Assembly: GCF_009863985.1 (NCBI RefSeq)
Contig: NZ_WEZT01000004.1
Coordinates: forward strand, 97,648-161,647
Origin: Furfurilactobacillus milii
GTDB lineage: Bacteria > Bacillota > Bacilli > Lactobacillales > Lactobacillaceae
Direction: 5' to 3'
Length of the DNA: 64,000 nucleotides
The position numbers and the translations under genes were made by a program. The number at the start of each line of letters is the position of its first letter. The first letter of the stretch is position 1. Below the pieces are notes generated by a model. It saw only the letters and a program-made list of their open reading frames with translations. It was not told the DNA's origin and did not search any database. Below, one piece after another: positions 26,362-37,472 of this stretch.

Positions 26362-27885
26362 GTGGAAAGTAAGGAAAAGGTTACGCCAGTTGATACTGCT
26401 AAAGCAAATCAAATAACTGGTTTTCAACTTTTCTCGATGACAACGTCGATGGTTATGACCGTCTACGGTTTTGCGGCCTTCGCTAAGCAAGGGCCGACAG
26501 CATTGTTCTTCCTGTTTCTTGCCGGTATTTTGTGGTTTTTACCAGTTACAAGAGCTGCCGGAGAAATGGCATCAATTGATGGATGGAGTAAAGGAGGAAT
26601 CTTTACTTGGTCTCGAACAATGTTGGGCGAGAAGACAGGCTGGGCCGCTTTATTTTATCAATGGATTCATATCACTGTTGGTATGAACACCATGATGTAC
26701 TTTATCATTGGATGTTTATCGATAACCTTAGATTTACCGATTATCAACAATAATCCAGCAGTTAAATTTATTTTAATGATGATTTTACTTTGGGGCCTTA
26801 TTCTATTGCAACAAAGGGGTACAAAGGTGACTGGGAAAATTGCGCAATGGTGTTTTTCCTTGGGAGTTATCATTCCAGTATTCTTCCTGTTGATTCTCTT
26901 TGTAACTTATTTGGCGCAAGGGAACCCAATGCTGATTCGGATTAATTTTTCTACCATTTTTCCTAAGAGTTGGACAGGTAGCGTATTAGTTGGATTTGTG
27001 CCATTTATTTTGGCCTTCGCTGGTGCTGAAGGCTCTGCACCGCATGTTAAGGATCTAAATAAGCCAAAAGTGTACCCCAAGGTAATGCTTGCCTTAGCAT
27101 TTGCAGCCATTCTTTCAGATATTATCGGATCTATGGCGATTGCGGGCACCATTCCGAATAAGCAAATTCAATTAAGTACAGGTATTGTTTACGCCTATGG
27201 TGCACTGGTTAAACGCTTCGGCTTTGGTGTTGTATTTATTGAAAAGCTAACCGGTTTGCTACTAGCCATAGGGGTAACTGGAGAAATTAGTAGTTGGGTT
27301 GTTGGTCCCAATGCAGGGATGTTTGAAGCCGCAAAAGCTGGCTTCCTACCACCGCGTTTTTCAAAAGCTAACAAATATGGTATCGAAACCAATGTCATGA
27401 TTTTACAGGGAGTCATTGTTTCAATCATGGGAGCCTTGTTGACATTTGGTGCTGGTGGCAACAAAGCTAACCTGTCATTTCAAACTGCTATGAGTCTCAC
27501 AGTTGCACTCTATACGTTGATGTATATGTTAATGTTTGTCAGCTACATCGTCTTACAGCTCAAGCATGATGACTTACACCGAACGTTCTTTGCCTCTAGA
27601 AGTAAGACATTACGCCTTATTTATGGAACTTTAGGATTTGTCCTTTCAGCATTTGGTTTTGTCGTTACGTTCTTTCCACCAGCAGCATTATCTGCGGCTT
27701 CGAAACATACGTACATGGTGTTGCTGCTAAGCGCATTTGTCGTTGTGTTCTTTATTCCATTCATTTTATACGCTTATCACAAACGATGGGCATCAGAGCT
27801 TGGTATTGATATTGAAAATCAATCCGTAAAGACAACAGCAACGGAAACCGAACACGCAGGTACTTCAGAACAACATAACAACTAG
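26362..27885 (+). CDS. gadC: Glutamate/GABA antiporter
   Basis: A 507-residue APC-family antiporter with 12 membrane segments that imports glutamate and exports GABA, consuming a cytoplasmic proton together with GadB. I chose GTG 26362, ten bases after AAAGGA, which gives ESKEKVTPVDTAKANQITGFQL, the family-like start and usual length near 500; an in-frame extension to 26281 lacks a binding site and overlaps a hairpin. GAEGSAPHVKDL in the loop after helix 6 and the polar C-terminal tail fit GadC, whose C-terminus acts as a pH-dependent plug. It is followed by gadB after 54 bases. Confidence 0.93.
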   Translation: MESKEKVTPVDTAKANQITGFQLFSMTTSMVMTVYGFAAFAKQGPTALFFLFLAGILWFLPVTRAAGEMASIDGWSKGGIFTWSRTMLGEKTGWAALFYQWIHITVGMNTMMYFIIGCLSITLDLPIINNNPAVKFILMMILLWGLILLQQRGTKVTGKIAQWCFSLGVIIPVFFLLILFVTYLAQGNPMLIRINFSTIFPKSWTGSVLVGFVPFILAFAGAEGSAPHVKDLNKPKVYPKVMLALAFAAILSDIIGSMAIAGTIPNKQIQLSTGIVYAYGALVKRFGFGVVFIEKLTGLLLAIGVTGEISSWVVGPNAGMFEAAKAGFLPPRFSKANKYGIETNVMILQGVIVSIMGALLTFGAGGNKANLSFQTAMSLTVALYTLMYMLMFVSYIVLQLKHDDLHRTFFASRSKTLRLIYGTLGFVLSAFGFVVTFFPPAALSAASKHTYMVLLLSAFVVVFFIPFILYAYHKRWASELGIDIENQSVKTTATETEHAGTSEQHNN

Positions 27886-27907
27886 ATTTAAAAGAAAAGG
27901 AGAAAAT

Positions 27908-27926
27908 CATATCTTGAATAGATATG
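27908..27926 (+). promoter_or_regulatory. Hairpin in the gadB translation leader
   Basis: CATATCT-TGAAT-AGATATG is a perfect 7-bp inverted repeat between the AGGAG box (27898-27902) and the annotated ATG (27940). It also contains an alternative TTG start at 27914 in another frame, which stands at a better distance from the box. It may tune gadB translation or simply overlie a damaged 5' end. Confidence 0.4.
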
Positions 27927-27939
27927 ACGGTGACAAATT

Positions 27940-29355
27940 ATGGATAAAAACATTGAACTTGAAGAATCCTTTTTAGGTAGCGTTGAAGCAGGAAAGTCAT
28001 TGCCAACGGATACGTTACCTGAAGAACCGATGGATGCAGATATTGCCGAACAATTGGTCCAACATTATCGTTTGAACGAAGCAAAGGCTAATCAAAACTT
28101 GGCGACCTTTTGTACTACACAGATGGAATCACAAGCAGACAGACTGATGACTGATGCACTCAATACTAATGCAATTGACAAATCTGAATATCCTAAGACA
28201 GCGGCTATGGAAAGTTACTGTGTTAGCATGATTGCACATTTATGGCATGTCGGTGAAGGCAAGAAGATGTATAAAGACTTTATTGGTACATCAACCGTTG
28301 GTTCCTCAGAAGGATGCATGCTTGGTGGATTGGCTTTACTGATGTCATGGAAAAATCGTGCCAAGGCTGCTGGCTTTGATATTGAAGATTTGCATGTTCA
28401 CAAGCCTAACTTGGTTATTATGTCTGGCTATCAAGTTGTTTGGGAAAAGTTCTGTACCTACTGGAATGTTGATATGCGTCAAGTACCGATTGATCAACAC
28501 CACATGTCACTAGATAGAGATCACGTTATGGATTACGTTGATGACAACACAATTGGAATTATCGGAATACAAGGCATCACGTACACAGGGGCCGTTGATG
28601 ACATTGAAAAGTTGGACCAATTGGTTACTGAATATAATAAAACGGCTACACTTCCAGTTCGAATTCACGTTGACGCCGCTTTTGGGGGCTTGTTCGCACC
28701 ATTCGTTGATGGATTTAAACCATGGGATTTTCGTTTGAAGAATGTTGTCTCAATCAATGTCTCAGGACACAAGTATGGCATGGTTTATCCTGGTATTGGT
28801 TGGGTCGTATGGCGTGAAAACACCACTGATGTTTTGCCTAAAGAAATGCGATTTGAAGTTGCATATTTAGGTGATAAAGTCGACTCGATTGCAATCAACT
28901 TCTCACATAGTGGCGCACATATTACCGGTCAATACTATAATTTCATTCGGTTTGGTCTAACCGGATACAAGGCAATCATGAACAATGTTCGCAAGGTTTC
29001 CCTAAAGCTGACTGACGAACTGAAAAAGTTTGGAATTTTTGAAATTTTAAATGATGGTTCCCAATTACCAATCAATTGTTGGAAGTTAAAGGATGGCTTA
29101 GATCAAAATTGGGACTTATACGATTTGGAAGACGCATTGGCTAAGTACGGTTGGCAAGTGCCGGCATATCCACTTCCTAAGGACCGTGATGATGTTATCA
29201 TTAGCCGAATTGTTGTCCGTCCTTCCATGACCATGACAATCGCGGATGATTTTATCGATGATTTGAAATTGGCTATCAACAATCTTAACAAAGCCAAATT
29301 GGTTCATTCTGATCCAGAAACAGCTAAGACAAACGATACAGTGGCGTCACATTAA
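27940..29355 (+). CDS. gadB: Glutamate decarboxylase
   Basis: A 471-residue PLP enzyme converting glutamate to GABA and CO2, the proton-consuming half of the glutamate acid-resistance system. The PLP lysine is in VSINVSGHKYGMVYPG, the cofactor-binding DAAFGG is present, and FIGTSTVGSSEGCMLGG and the C-terminal region match lactobacillus GadB of the gadCB operon type. The ATG is oddly placed: AGGAG is 37 bases away. A TTG at 27914 has good spacing and reads MNRYDGDK, resembling a known GadB N-terminus, but is out of frame by one base. Either translation starts unusually or the first codons have suffered a 1-base loss. Confidence 0.92.
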   Translation: MDKNIELEESFLGSVEAGKSLPTDTLPEEPMDADIAEQLVQHYRLNEAKANQNLATFCTTQMESQADRLMTDALNTNAIDKSEYPKTAAMESYCVSMIAHLWHVGEGKKMYKDFIGTSTVGSSEGCMLGGLALLMSWKNRAKAAGFDIEDLHVHKPNLVIMSGYQVVWEKFCTYWNVDMRQVPIDQHHMSLDRDHVMDYVDDNTIGIIGIQGITYTGAVDDIEKLDQLVTEYNKTATLPVRIHVDAAFGGLFAPFVDGFKPWDFRLKNVVSINVSGHKYGMVYPGIGWVVWRENTTDVLPKEMRFEVAYLGDKVDSIAINFSHSGAHITGQYYNFIRFGLTGYKAIMNNVRKVSLKLTDELKKFGIFEILNDGSQLPINCWKLKDGLDQNWDLYDLEDALAKYGWQVPAYPLPKDRDDVIISRIVVRPSMTMTIADDFIDDLKLAINNLNKAKLVHSDPETAKTNDTVASH

Positions 29356-29423
29356 TTACCTAATTAAATAGCGACCTCTCTAACTGAGAGGCCCAATACA
29401 TAAATGAGGAAAGGGGCTTTAAT

Positions 29424-30956
29424 ATGCCAAAAGAAACACATAGAAATGTCAGAGTGAGATATGCACCGAGTCCTACTGGATTTTTGCACATTGGGAATGC
29501 GCAATCTGCCTTATTCAACTTTCTTTATGCGCGTCACTTTAATGGGACGATGGTACTACGGATTGAGGATACTGATGTAAAAAGGAATGTTCCACACGGT
29601 GAAGACAGTCAAATCGACAACTTACACTGGCTGGGAATTGATTGGGATGAAGGACCGGATAAGCCCAATCCAAAATATGCGCCATACCACCAAACGGAAC
29701 GTATCGATTTGTACCATAAATATATAGAACAGCTGTTAAAATCTGGGGCAGCATATAAGGATTACACAACTGAAGAAGAGTTAACGACTCTTCGCGATGA
29801 TCAACGGGCACATAATATTGCACCACATTATGACGGTCGATGGTACAATCGCAGCGTTGAGGATCAAAAAGAGGCTGAAGCCAAGGGGTTAAAGCCGGCG
29901 ATTAGATTACATCTGCCAGCTAATCATGTTTATGAGTGGGAAGATATCGTTAAAGGCCATGTTGAATTTAATTCAGACAACATGGGTGGTGACTTTATCA
30001 TTGAAAAAAGCAATGGCATACCGACGTATAATTTTGCCGTTGTTATTGATGACTATTTAATGGACATCACTGATGTCCTGCGCGGCGACGATCACATTGC
30101 TAATACGCCTAAGCAAATTGCCGTTTACGAAGCTTTAGGAATTGAACATCCAAACTTTGGTCATATTACTTTGATTTACAATCCTAAGACACGTAAAAAG
30201 TTGAGTAAGCGTGACAAAGAAACGCTACAGTTTATTAGCCAATATAAAAATGAAGGATACTTGAGTGAAGCAATTTTTAACTTCATAACATTTCTCGGTT
30301 GGTCCCCAGTTGGAGAGAAAGAAATTTTTAGTAAAGAAGAGCTGATTAAATTATATGATCCAACAAGAATGTCTAAATCTCCCGCTTATTTTGATCAACA
30401 AAAATTAGATTGGATGAATGCAGAATATATTAAAGCCCTTAGCATCGAAGATTTGGCTAATAGATCAATGTCGTTAATTAGCGAAGGGCAAAGTGAAATT
30501 GCTAAAAAAGTTCAATCTCTTGCATTGCCAAATCTAAAGGAATTCGTGAAACAAGTTGGTAAAATATATCAACATGATTTGCATAAATTAACAGAGTTGC
30601 TTAGCAAGGTCTACTTTTATGCTAATATTCAAAATGAAAGTATTGATTACACTCAATTGAATGCTTTTGATAAGGAAGAAGTTGAAAAAGTTCTTAAGGG
30701 ATTTAGTTTCGAATTAGACAAATTGACTTCAACATCTTCGATGCCTGCAGAAATTGATTATAACGAATTGATAAAAAAGGTAAGATTAACTATGGGTGTA
30801 TCTGGACGAGCTCTATATATGCCGCTGAATGTTGTTTTTACTGGTTTTCAATCTGCTCCTCAAATTGATGAAATTTTACAATTGTATTCATTTAATACAA
30901 TTAAGCACTTGAATTGTCAAATTAAGTGCAACACTACATTAAAGAATATTTCATAA
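29424..30956 (+). CDS. gltX: Glutamyl-tRNA synthetase, gad-linked copy with element-derived C-terminus
   Basis: A 510-codon class I synthetase charging tRNA-Glu. HIGH-type motif [11 protein letters not shown] near residue 17 and KMSKS-type KKLSKRDKE near 255 are both present, followed by the alpha-helical anticodon-binding part, which is AT-rich. A gltX copy downstream of gadCB is a known arrangement in L. brevis-type gad loci. The chromosomal part ends after about residue 494; the last 16 residues (from about HLNCQIKCN) and the stop are read from the IS30 derivative beginning at 30908. Since the protein is near full family length it may still work. A second, housekeeping gltX is expected elsewhere. 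Confidence 0.9.
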   Translation: MPKETHRNVRVRYAPSPTGFLHIGNAQSALFNFLYARHFNGTMVLRIEDTDVKRNVPHGEDSQIDNLHWLGIDWDEGPDKPNPKYAPYHQTERIDLYHKYIEQLLKSGAAYKDYTTEEELTTLRDDQRAHNIAPHYDGRWYNRSVEDQKEAEAKGLKPAIRLHLPANHVYEWEDIVKGHVEFNSDNMGGDFIIEKSNGIPTYNFAVVIDDYLMDITDVLRGDDHIANTPKQIAVYEALGIEHPNFGHITLIYNPKTRKKLSKRDKETLQFISQYKNEGYLSEAIFNFITFLGWSPVGEKEIFSKEELIKLYDPTRMSKSPAYFDQQKLDWMNAEYIKALSIEDLANRSMSLISEGQSEIAKKVQSLALPNLKEFVKQVGKIYQHDLHKLTELLSKVYFYANIQNESIDYTQLNAFDKEEVEKVLKGFSFELDKLTSTSSMPAEIDYNELIKKVRLTMGVSGRALYMPLNVVFTGFQSAPQIDEILQLYSFNTIKHLNCQIKCNTTLKNIS

Positions 30957-31100
30957 GGCGTTTTCCATCCGAGACATTTACGGGGACGATTATTCATTTG
31001 TTTTCCTTTCATGATTGTTTTCGCAAACATCATTTTACAGAAATTTGGCCATGGGCCATTCTTTATTTAATTAGTGTTGCACTTAAAGTGTAAATTCAAG
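30908..31100. mobile_element. 193-bp non-autonomous IS30 derivative (MITE-like)
   Basis: Both terminal repeats of the IS30-type element are present, but only about 96 bases of the left end and 97 of the right end remain, joined at about 31003. The left half carries the transposase C-terminal codons on the minus strand; the right half equals window bases 1-97. The terminal repeats match at 25 of 29 positions. Confidence 0.75.
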
Positions 31101-31234
31101 TTCAAAAAAAGCCACTTTACCGCTCTCAGCGGGCTCATAACTTGCCATGCCTGAACGAGAAGAAGTAAGATGATTTCAGCAATAATGCCAAGTATAAAAT
31201 AAAGTTTCGTCTTTTTATTAGTTGATGGTATCAT
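31101..31234 (-). pseudogene. LTA synthase-like protein, 5' part (first 44 codons)
   Basis: ATG 31234 follows AGGAG. The 44 codons encode a lysine-rich start and a first membrane helix (YFILGIIAEIILLLLVQAWQV), then SPLRAVKWLFL. Reading continues into the IS end and stops at 31067. Joined to 25675 it continues in frame as NKKVALATFIFLS, the next membrane segment. This is the missing front of the gene at 23927-25677. Confidence 0.8.
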
Positions 31235-31462
31235 TTGCTTCTCCTATAAACTAAACGTATAAAGCACTATATTAGTAGCTAATTGTTTGTAACAGTTACT
31301 AACTAACACGCTTAGTTACCCTTTTATGTAAATTTATTAATGGTCATGATATCATTAAAATTTAATTTTGTATCTAAAACATACGTTCGATATGATGGTG
31401 CGATGCTGTTGATTTTGGTATACTTGAACTACTGAATTTTTACGAGAGGAAGGCACATTTTC

Positions 31463-33766
31463 GTGAGCGCAACCACATTATTAGCAGGACTAAACGACAA
31501 GCAGCAGGAAGCTGTTCAGACAACAGAGGGGCCATTACTGATCATGGCTGGTGCTGGATCAGGGAAAACCCGAGTGCTGACACATCGTGTTGCTTATTTG
31601 ATCGAAGAAAAAGCCGTTAAGCCGTGGCATGTGCTGGCGATTACGTTTACCAACAAAGCTGCTCGCGAAATGCGTGAACGAGTGGCTAAGCTTTTAGGCG
31701 AAAGTGGAGAAGATGTTTGGGTTTCCACGTTCCATGCTCTGTGTGTCCGAGTATTGCGTCGTAACATTGACCGAATTGGGTTTAACCGCGCATTTACCAT
31801 CACTGACACTAGTGAGCAACGGACGTTGGTTAAACGAATTTTGCGAGAACAGAATATTGATCCCAAGAAGTACGATCCGCGTTCACTGTTGGCTGCAATT
31901 TCGAACGCTAAAAATGATCTGCAAACGCCAGCTGATTATGTAAAAACTGCGAATACACCGTTTGAACAAATTACAGCAACGGTTTACGAAGATTATCAAC
32001 GTGAACTCAAGGCCAACCAGGCCCTCGACTTTGATGATTTGATTATGCTTACGATCGAGCTATTTGATAAGGTGCCTGATGTGCTGGAAGGCTATCAACG
32101 CCGGTTTGAATACATTCATGTGGATGAGTATCAGGACACCAATAATGCCCAGTACAAGTTGGTCAGCATGTTAGCAGCTAAGTCGCACAATCTGTGTGTT
32201 GTCGGGGATGCTGATCAGAGTATTTATGGTTGGCGTGGTGCTAACATGAACAACATTCTGGATTTTGAAAAGGATTATCCAGAGGCGCAAACCGTTATGT
32301 TGGAACAAAATTACCGCTCAACACAAACCATTTTAAACGCCGCCAATGAAGTGATTGAAAATAATGTTATTCGTCGGAAAAAGAATTTGTGGACGGATAA
32401 TGGTAGTGGGGAAAAGATTTCTTATTACCGCGCACAAAGCGAACGTGATGAAGCGCATTTTGTGGTGGCTCAAATCGAGACACAAATGCGAGAAAATCAC
32501 CGGGACTACGGTGACTTTGCTATTCTGTATCGGACTAATGCCCAATCGCGAACCATTGAAGATGCGTTGGTTAAAAGCAATATCCCTTATAACATGGTTG
32601 GCGGACATAAATTCTACGACCGTAAGGAAATTCGCGATGTGTTGGCCTATTTAACATTGATTGTCAATCCACAAGATGACATGAGTTTCGAACGAATTAT
32701 CAATGAACCTAAACGTGGTCTCGGCAGTGGCTCAGTTGAAAAATTGCGGGAATTTGCAAACTTCAACAATTGGAGTTTGCTGGAAGCAGCACAGAACGTC
32801 ACGATGGCAAACAATGTCCCGAGTCGTGCACGGAACAGTTTTGATGAGTTTGGCCAGATGATGGCTGAACTGACCAAAATGCGTGAATTTGTCTCAGTTA
32901 CGGACTTGACGGAACAATTGCTAGATAAAACTGGTTATTTACCAGCACTTAAAGCGACTCATTCACTAGAGGATGAGGCCCGTGTTGAAAACTTGCAGGA
33001 ATTTCTGTCAGTCACAAAACAGTTTGATGATTCCTATGAACCAACAACCGCTGTGCCGACTGACGTTGAAGCGGCTGATCAACCCGTACCTGAAGGTAGC
33101 GGTGACAAGTTTGTTGATTTTCTGGCTGACTTGGCCCTTGTTTCGGACTTGGACGATGTTGACGAAGAAAACAATCAAAATGTCACGTTAATGACGTTAC
33201 ATGCTGCCAAAGGACTTGAATTTCCAGTTGTCTTTTTGATGGGACTTGAAGAAGGTATCTTCCCGCTTTCTCGTTCTGCTATGGATGAGGATGAATTGGA
33301 AGAAGAACGGCGGTTGGCTTATGTTGGGATTACGCGTGCTAAACAAAAATTGTACATGACGAATGCATTTTCACGCCTATTGTATGGTCGTGTTCAAAAT
33401 AACCCAGCGTCCCGCTTTGTAGAAGAAATTAATCCGGATTTGATTCAGAGCGAAAACCATAGTGCTGGCAGTTTAACAGCCGGAGGACCGAAAACACCAT
33501 TTGATAGACGCACAGAATCCGCTTTGTCCACCACTTACAAACGCAAACCAGTTGGCACCAAGTCGACGAAGGTTGAGCGGTCACAGGGAACGGGGGCTGA
33601 CCAAGTTAGTTGGGCTGCCGGCGATAAGGTGACCCATAAGAAGTGGGGCGAAGGCACCGTTGTGAAGGTTAACGGCCAGGGTGAGGATGCTGAATTAGAC
33701 ATTGCTTTCCCAGAGCAAGGCATTAAACGGTTGCTGGCGGCTTTTGCCCCAATTACAAAGGCTTAA
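31463..33766 (+). CDS. pcrA: ATP-dependent 3'-5' DNA helicase PcrA/UvrD
   Basis: A 767-residue superfamily 1A helicase for DNA repair and plasmid replication. Motif I GAGSGKT near residue 32, motif II DEYQDTNNAQY, motif III GDADQSIYGWRGA, motif IV QNYRSTQTI, motif V TLHAAKGLEFP and motif VI YVGITRAKQKLY all lie in order. The C-terminal tail ends with a Tudor-like GDKVTHKKWGEGTVVKV, which in PcrA contacts RNA polymerase. GTG start after GAGAGGAAGG. ligA follows, a typical pair. Confidence 0.97.
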   Translation: MSATTLLAGLNDKQQEAVQTTEGPLLIMAGAGSGKTRVLTHRVAYLIEEKAVKPWHVLAITFTNKAAREMRERVAKLLGESGEDVWVSTFHALCVRVLRRNIDRIGFNRAFTITDTSEQRTLVKRILREQNIDPKKYDPRSLLAAISNAKNDLQTPADYVKTANTPFEQITATVYEDYQRELKANQALDFDDLIMLTIELFDKVPDVLEGYQRRFEYIHVDEYQDTNNAQYKLVSMLAAKSHNLCVVGDADQSIYGWRGANMNNILDFEKDYPEAQTVMLEQNYRSTQTILNAANEVIENNVIRRKKNLWTDNGSGEKISYYRAQSERDEAHFVVAQIETQMRENHRDYGDFAILYRTNAQSRTIEDALVKSNIPYNMVGGHKFYDRKEIRDVLAYLTLIVNPQDDMSFERIINEPKRGLGSGSVEKLREFANFNNWSLLEAAQNVTMANNVPSRARNSFDEFGQMMAELTKMREFVSVTDLTEQLLDKTGYLPALKATHSLEDEARVENLQEFLSVTKQFDDSYEPTTAVPTDVEAADQPVPEGSGDKFVDFLADLALVSDLDDVDEENNQNVTLMTLHAAKGLEFPVVFLMGLEEGIFPLSRSAMDEDELEEERRLAYVGITRAKQKLYMTNAFSRLLYGRVQNNPASRFVEEINPDLIQSENHSAGSLTAGGPKTPFDRRTESALSTTYKRKPVGTKSTKVERSQGTGADQVSWAAGDKVTHKKWGEGTVVKVNGQGEDAELDIAFPEQGIKRLLAAFAPITKA

Positions 33767-33855
33767 TTCTCCGTTTAGTTGATGGTTAATCAAAAGTTTT
33801 AGCGAGTTTGGCATCTGTGTCTAGATACACGCGCAAATCGAGAGAGGAGTGTTAA

Positions 33856-35895
<2,040 letters not shown>

Positions 35896-35953
35896 CAGTA
35901 CAGACTAGCTTGACCTGTTTGTATTGATCCCAGCAGGGAGGATTTGGATTAAG

Positions 35954-37096
35954 GTGAAAAAGTTTCGTATTGTGGCCGCATTGTTATCTACCATGATGTT
36001 ATTGGCAGCCTGTGGTAACCTCGACAGCACATCAAGTAGTTCGACAACGCCGACTACCAGTAAAAAGAAGGTTCAAACAACTGGTCAAACCAACAGCAAT
36101 AATTATCAAGGTGTCATCAAGGATGGGCATTATTTGACGAGTGCCGCCCGTGGTGTCACTAATGATCAAGACAATAACACCATGAACCTGAAGAGTTTCG
36201 AAAGTGGCTTATTAAATGTCTCTAAGAAGGAATTTAAGCCAAACAAGTATATTTTTCAGGAAGGTCAGTATTTGTCTACCTCAACTGTTCAAAAGTGGGT
36301 TGAGCGTAAGTCAAACGATAATCCTACGGGATTAAACCCTGTTGATAACGGTCAAAAGGATGCCAATAAACGGAATCCGCTGTATCTACAGACTATTGAA
36401 GAACAGGATTACATGACCCAGGATGGCGATAATTTATCCTTGTCTGGGATGACTATCGGAATCGGTTTAAATTCGGTTGACTACTACACCAAAGAAAAAT
36501 ATGGTGCCCAGTACTCGACAAATATTTCCGATGAGCAAATGACAACCCAAGGCCGTGCAATTGCAGCAGAAGTATTAAAACGCGTGCGTGCGACTAAGGG
36601 CGTTGGCAAAGATGTGCCAATTGTGATTGCTTTGTACAAGCAGGCTTCTGATGACAGTTTGGTTGGTGGCACGTTCTTTTCATATAGTGTTAATGACGGG
36701 AACAATATCAGTTCCTGGCAGAACATCAATCAACGTAACGTGGTCTTCCCGTCTGCTGGCGGCTCCAGTACGTCAGGCACCAGTAATGATGAGAGCAACT
36801 TTGAAAACTTTAAGACTCAAATTCAAAACTTCTTCCCAAACCTCAGTGGTGTGACCGCTCAGGCACAATACCAGGACGATAATTTAGCTGGTATGAATGT
36901 CACGATTACAACGCAATTTTATAGTCAAACAGAGATTATTAGCTTTACCCAGTACCTGGCCCAAGTAGCGCCGAAATACTTGCCGTCAGGGGTACCAATT
37001 GATATCACGGTTCAATCAACGGATGGCGTGCAGTCGTTCCTGAGTCGTGATTCTGGGCAAACTAAGTTTTCAACACATGTTTTTGGATCCTATTAA
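35954..37096 (+). CDS. camS: CamS-family lipoprotein
   Basis: A 380-residue CamS (sex-pheromone cAM373 precursor-like) lipoprotein. I chose GTG 35954 downstream of GGGAGG because it gives a standard signal peptide, KKFRIVAALLSTMMLLAAC, with lipobox LAAC; an upstream in-frame ATG at 35924 would place ten unneeded residues in front. The mature part has a Ser/Thr-rich linker and the conserved SGMTIGIGLN region. It is attached to the outer face of the membrane. It always sits near pcrA-ligA and gatCAB in this order; function is not established. Confidence 0.9.
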   Translation: MKKFRIVAALLSTMMLLAACGNLDSTSSSSTTPTTSKKKVQTTGQTNSNNYQGVIKDGHYLTSAARGVTNDQDNNTMNLKSFESGLLNVSKKEFKPNKYIFQEGQYLSTSTVQKWVERKSNDNPTGLNPVDNGQKDANKRNPLYLQTIEEQDYMTQDGDNLSLSGMTIGIGLNSVDYYTKEKYGAQYSTNISDEQMTTQGRAIAAEVLKRVRATKGVGKDVPIVIALYKQASDDSLVGGTFFSYSVNDGNNISSWQNINQRNVVFPSAGGSSTSGTSNDESNFENFKTQIQNFFPNLSGVTAQAQYQDDNLAGMNVTITTQFYSQTEIISFTQYLAQVAPKYLPSGVPIDITVQSTDGVQSFLSRDSGQTKFSTHVFGSY

Positions 37097-37115
37097 CAAA
37101 AATGAATAATTGACC

Positions 37116-37158
37116 AACCGCCACAACACAGAACAAATCCTGTGTTATGGCGGTTTTT
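37116..37158 (+). terminator. Terminator after camS
   Basis: AACCGCCACAACACAG / CTGTGTTATGGCGGTTTTT with a T-run. Confidence 0.85.
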
Positions 37159-37210
37159 GTATTGAAGTGACAGAAAGATCATTAAGTTTGCGTTAGGCTA
37201 TTTTATTTTC

Positions 37211-37422
37211 GATCGGCAAATTCTATAATTAATTCGAACAAAAAACTCAAAGTGATTGCTTACAATGGTAGTGGTCGAATACTAACATTGTGAGGAGAAT
37301 TACTTTGAGCTTTATCCTTAGACCTAATTAATCATCGACCATTAAAAACGCTTGATCATCATACTGCCATTGAGTTTTTCAATCGGTGTTCGAATTAAAG
37401 TTGTAATTTGCCGATCAAAATG
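37211..37422. mobile_element. Second IS-derived miniature element (IS30-like, about 212 bp)
   Basis: Inverted ends GATCGGCAAATT and AATTTGCCGATC, then a second pair AATTCGAACA...ACTCAA / TTGAGT...TGTTCGAATT, enclose a transposase start region (GAGGAG then TTGAGCTTTATC) fused directly to a transposase tail reading NHRPLKTLDHHTAIEFFNRCSN and stop. The interior is gone. It is unrelated in sequence to the 193-bp element. It lies directly upstream of kup and may have replaced its native promoter region. Confidence 0.65.
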
Positions 37423-37472
37423 GCTAAAATGAGTTGGTGGTTCCAGATTATAAAAGTCGAGGTAGTTTTACG

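Larger units (their letters stand above)
25678..31100. mobile_element. Transposon-like block carrying gadC-gadB-gltX
   Basis: A 5423-bp segment bounded by opposite IS30-type terminal repeats (25678 left, 31100 right) and flanked by TT on both sides (25676-25677 and 31101-31102). Deleting the block plus one TT joins codons ...TTG AA + C AAA AAA... of an LTA-synthase-like gene in frame. Contents: IS left end, a TetR-like remnant, gadC, gadB, gltX and a 193-bp IS derivative. IS30 elements are known for short (2-bp) target duplications. No intact transposase is inside, so movement would need one supplied in trans. Confidence 0.7.

Noticed and set aside
29374-29391. Small hairpin between gadB and gltX
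   Set aside because: CCTCTC/GAGAGG has no T-run and a short stem, so it is not called a terminator.
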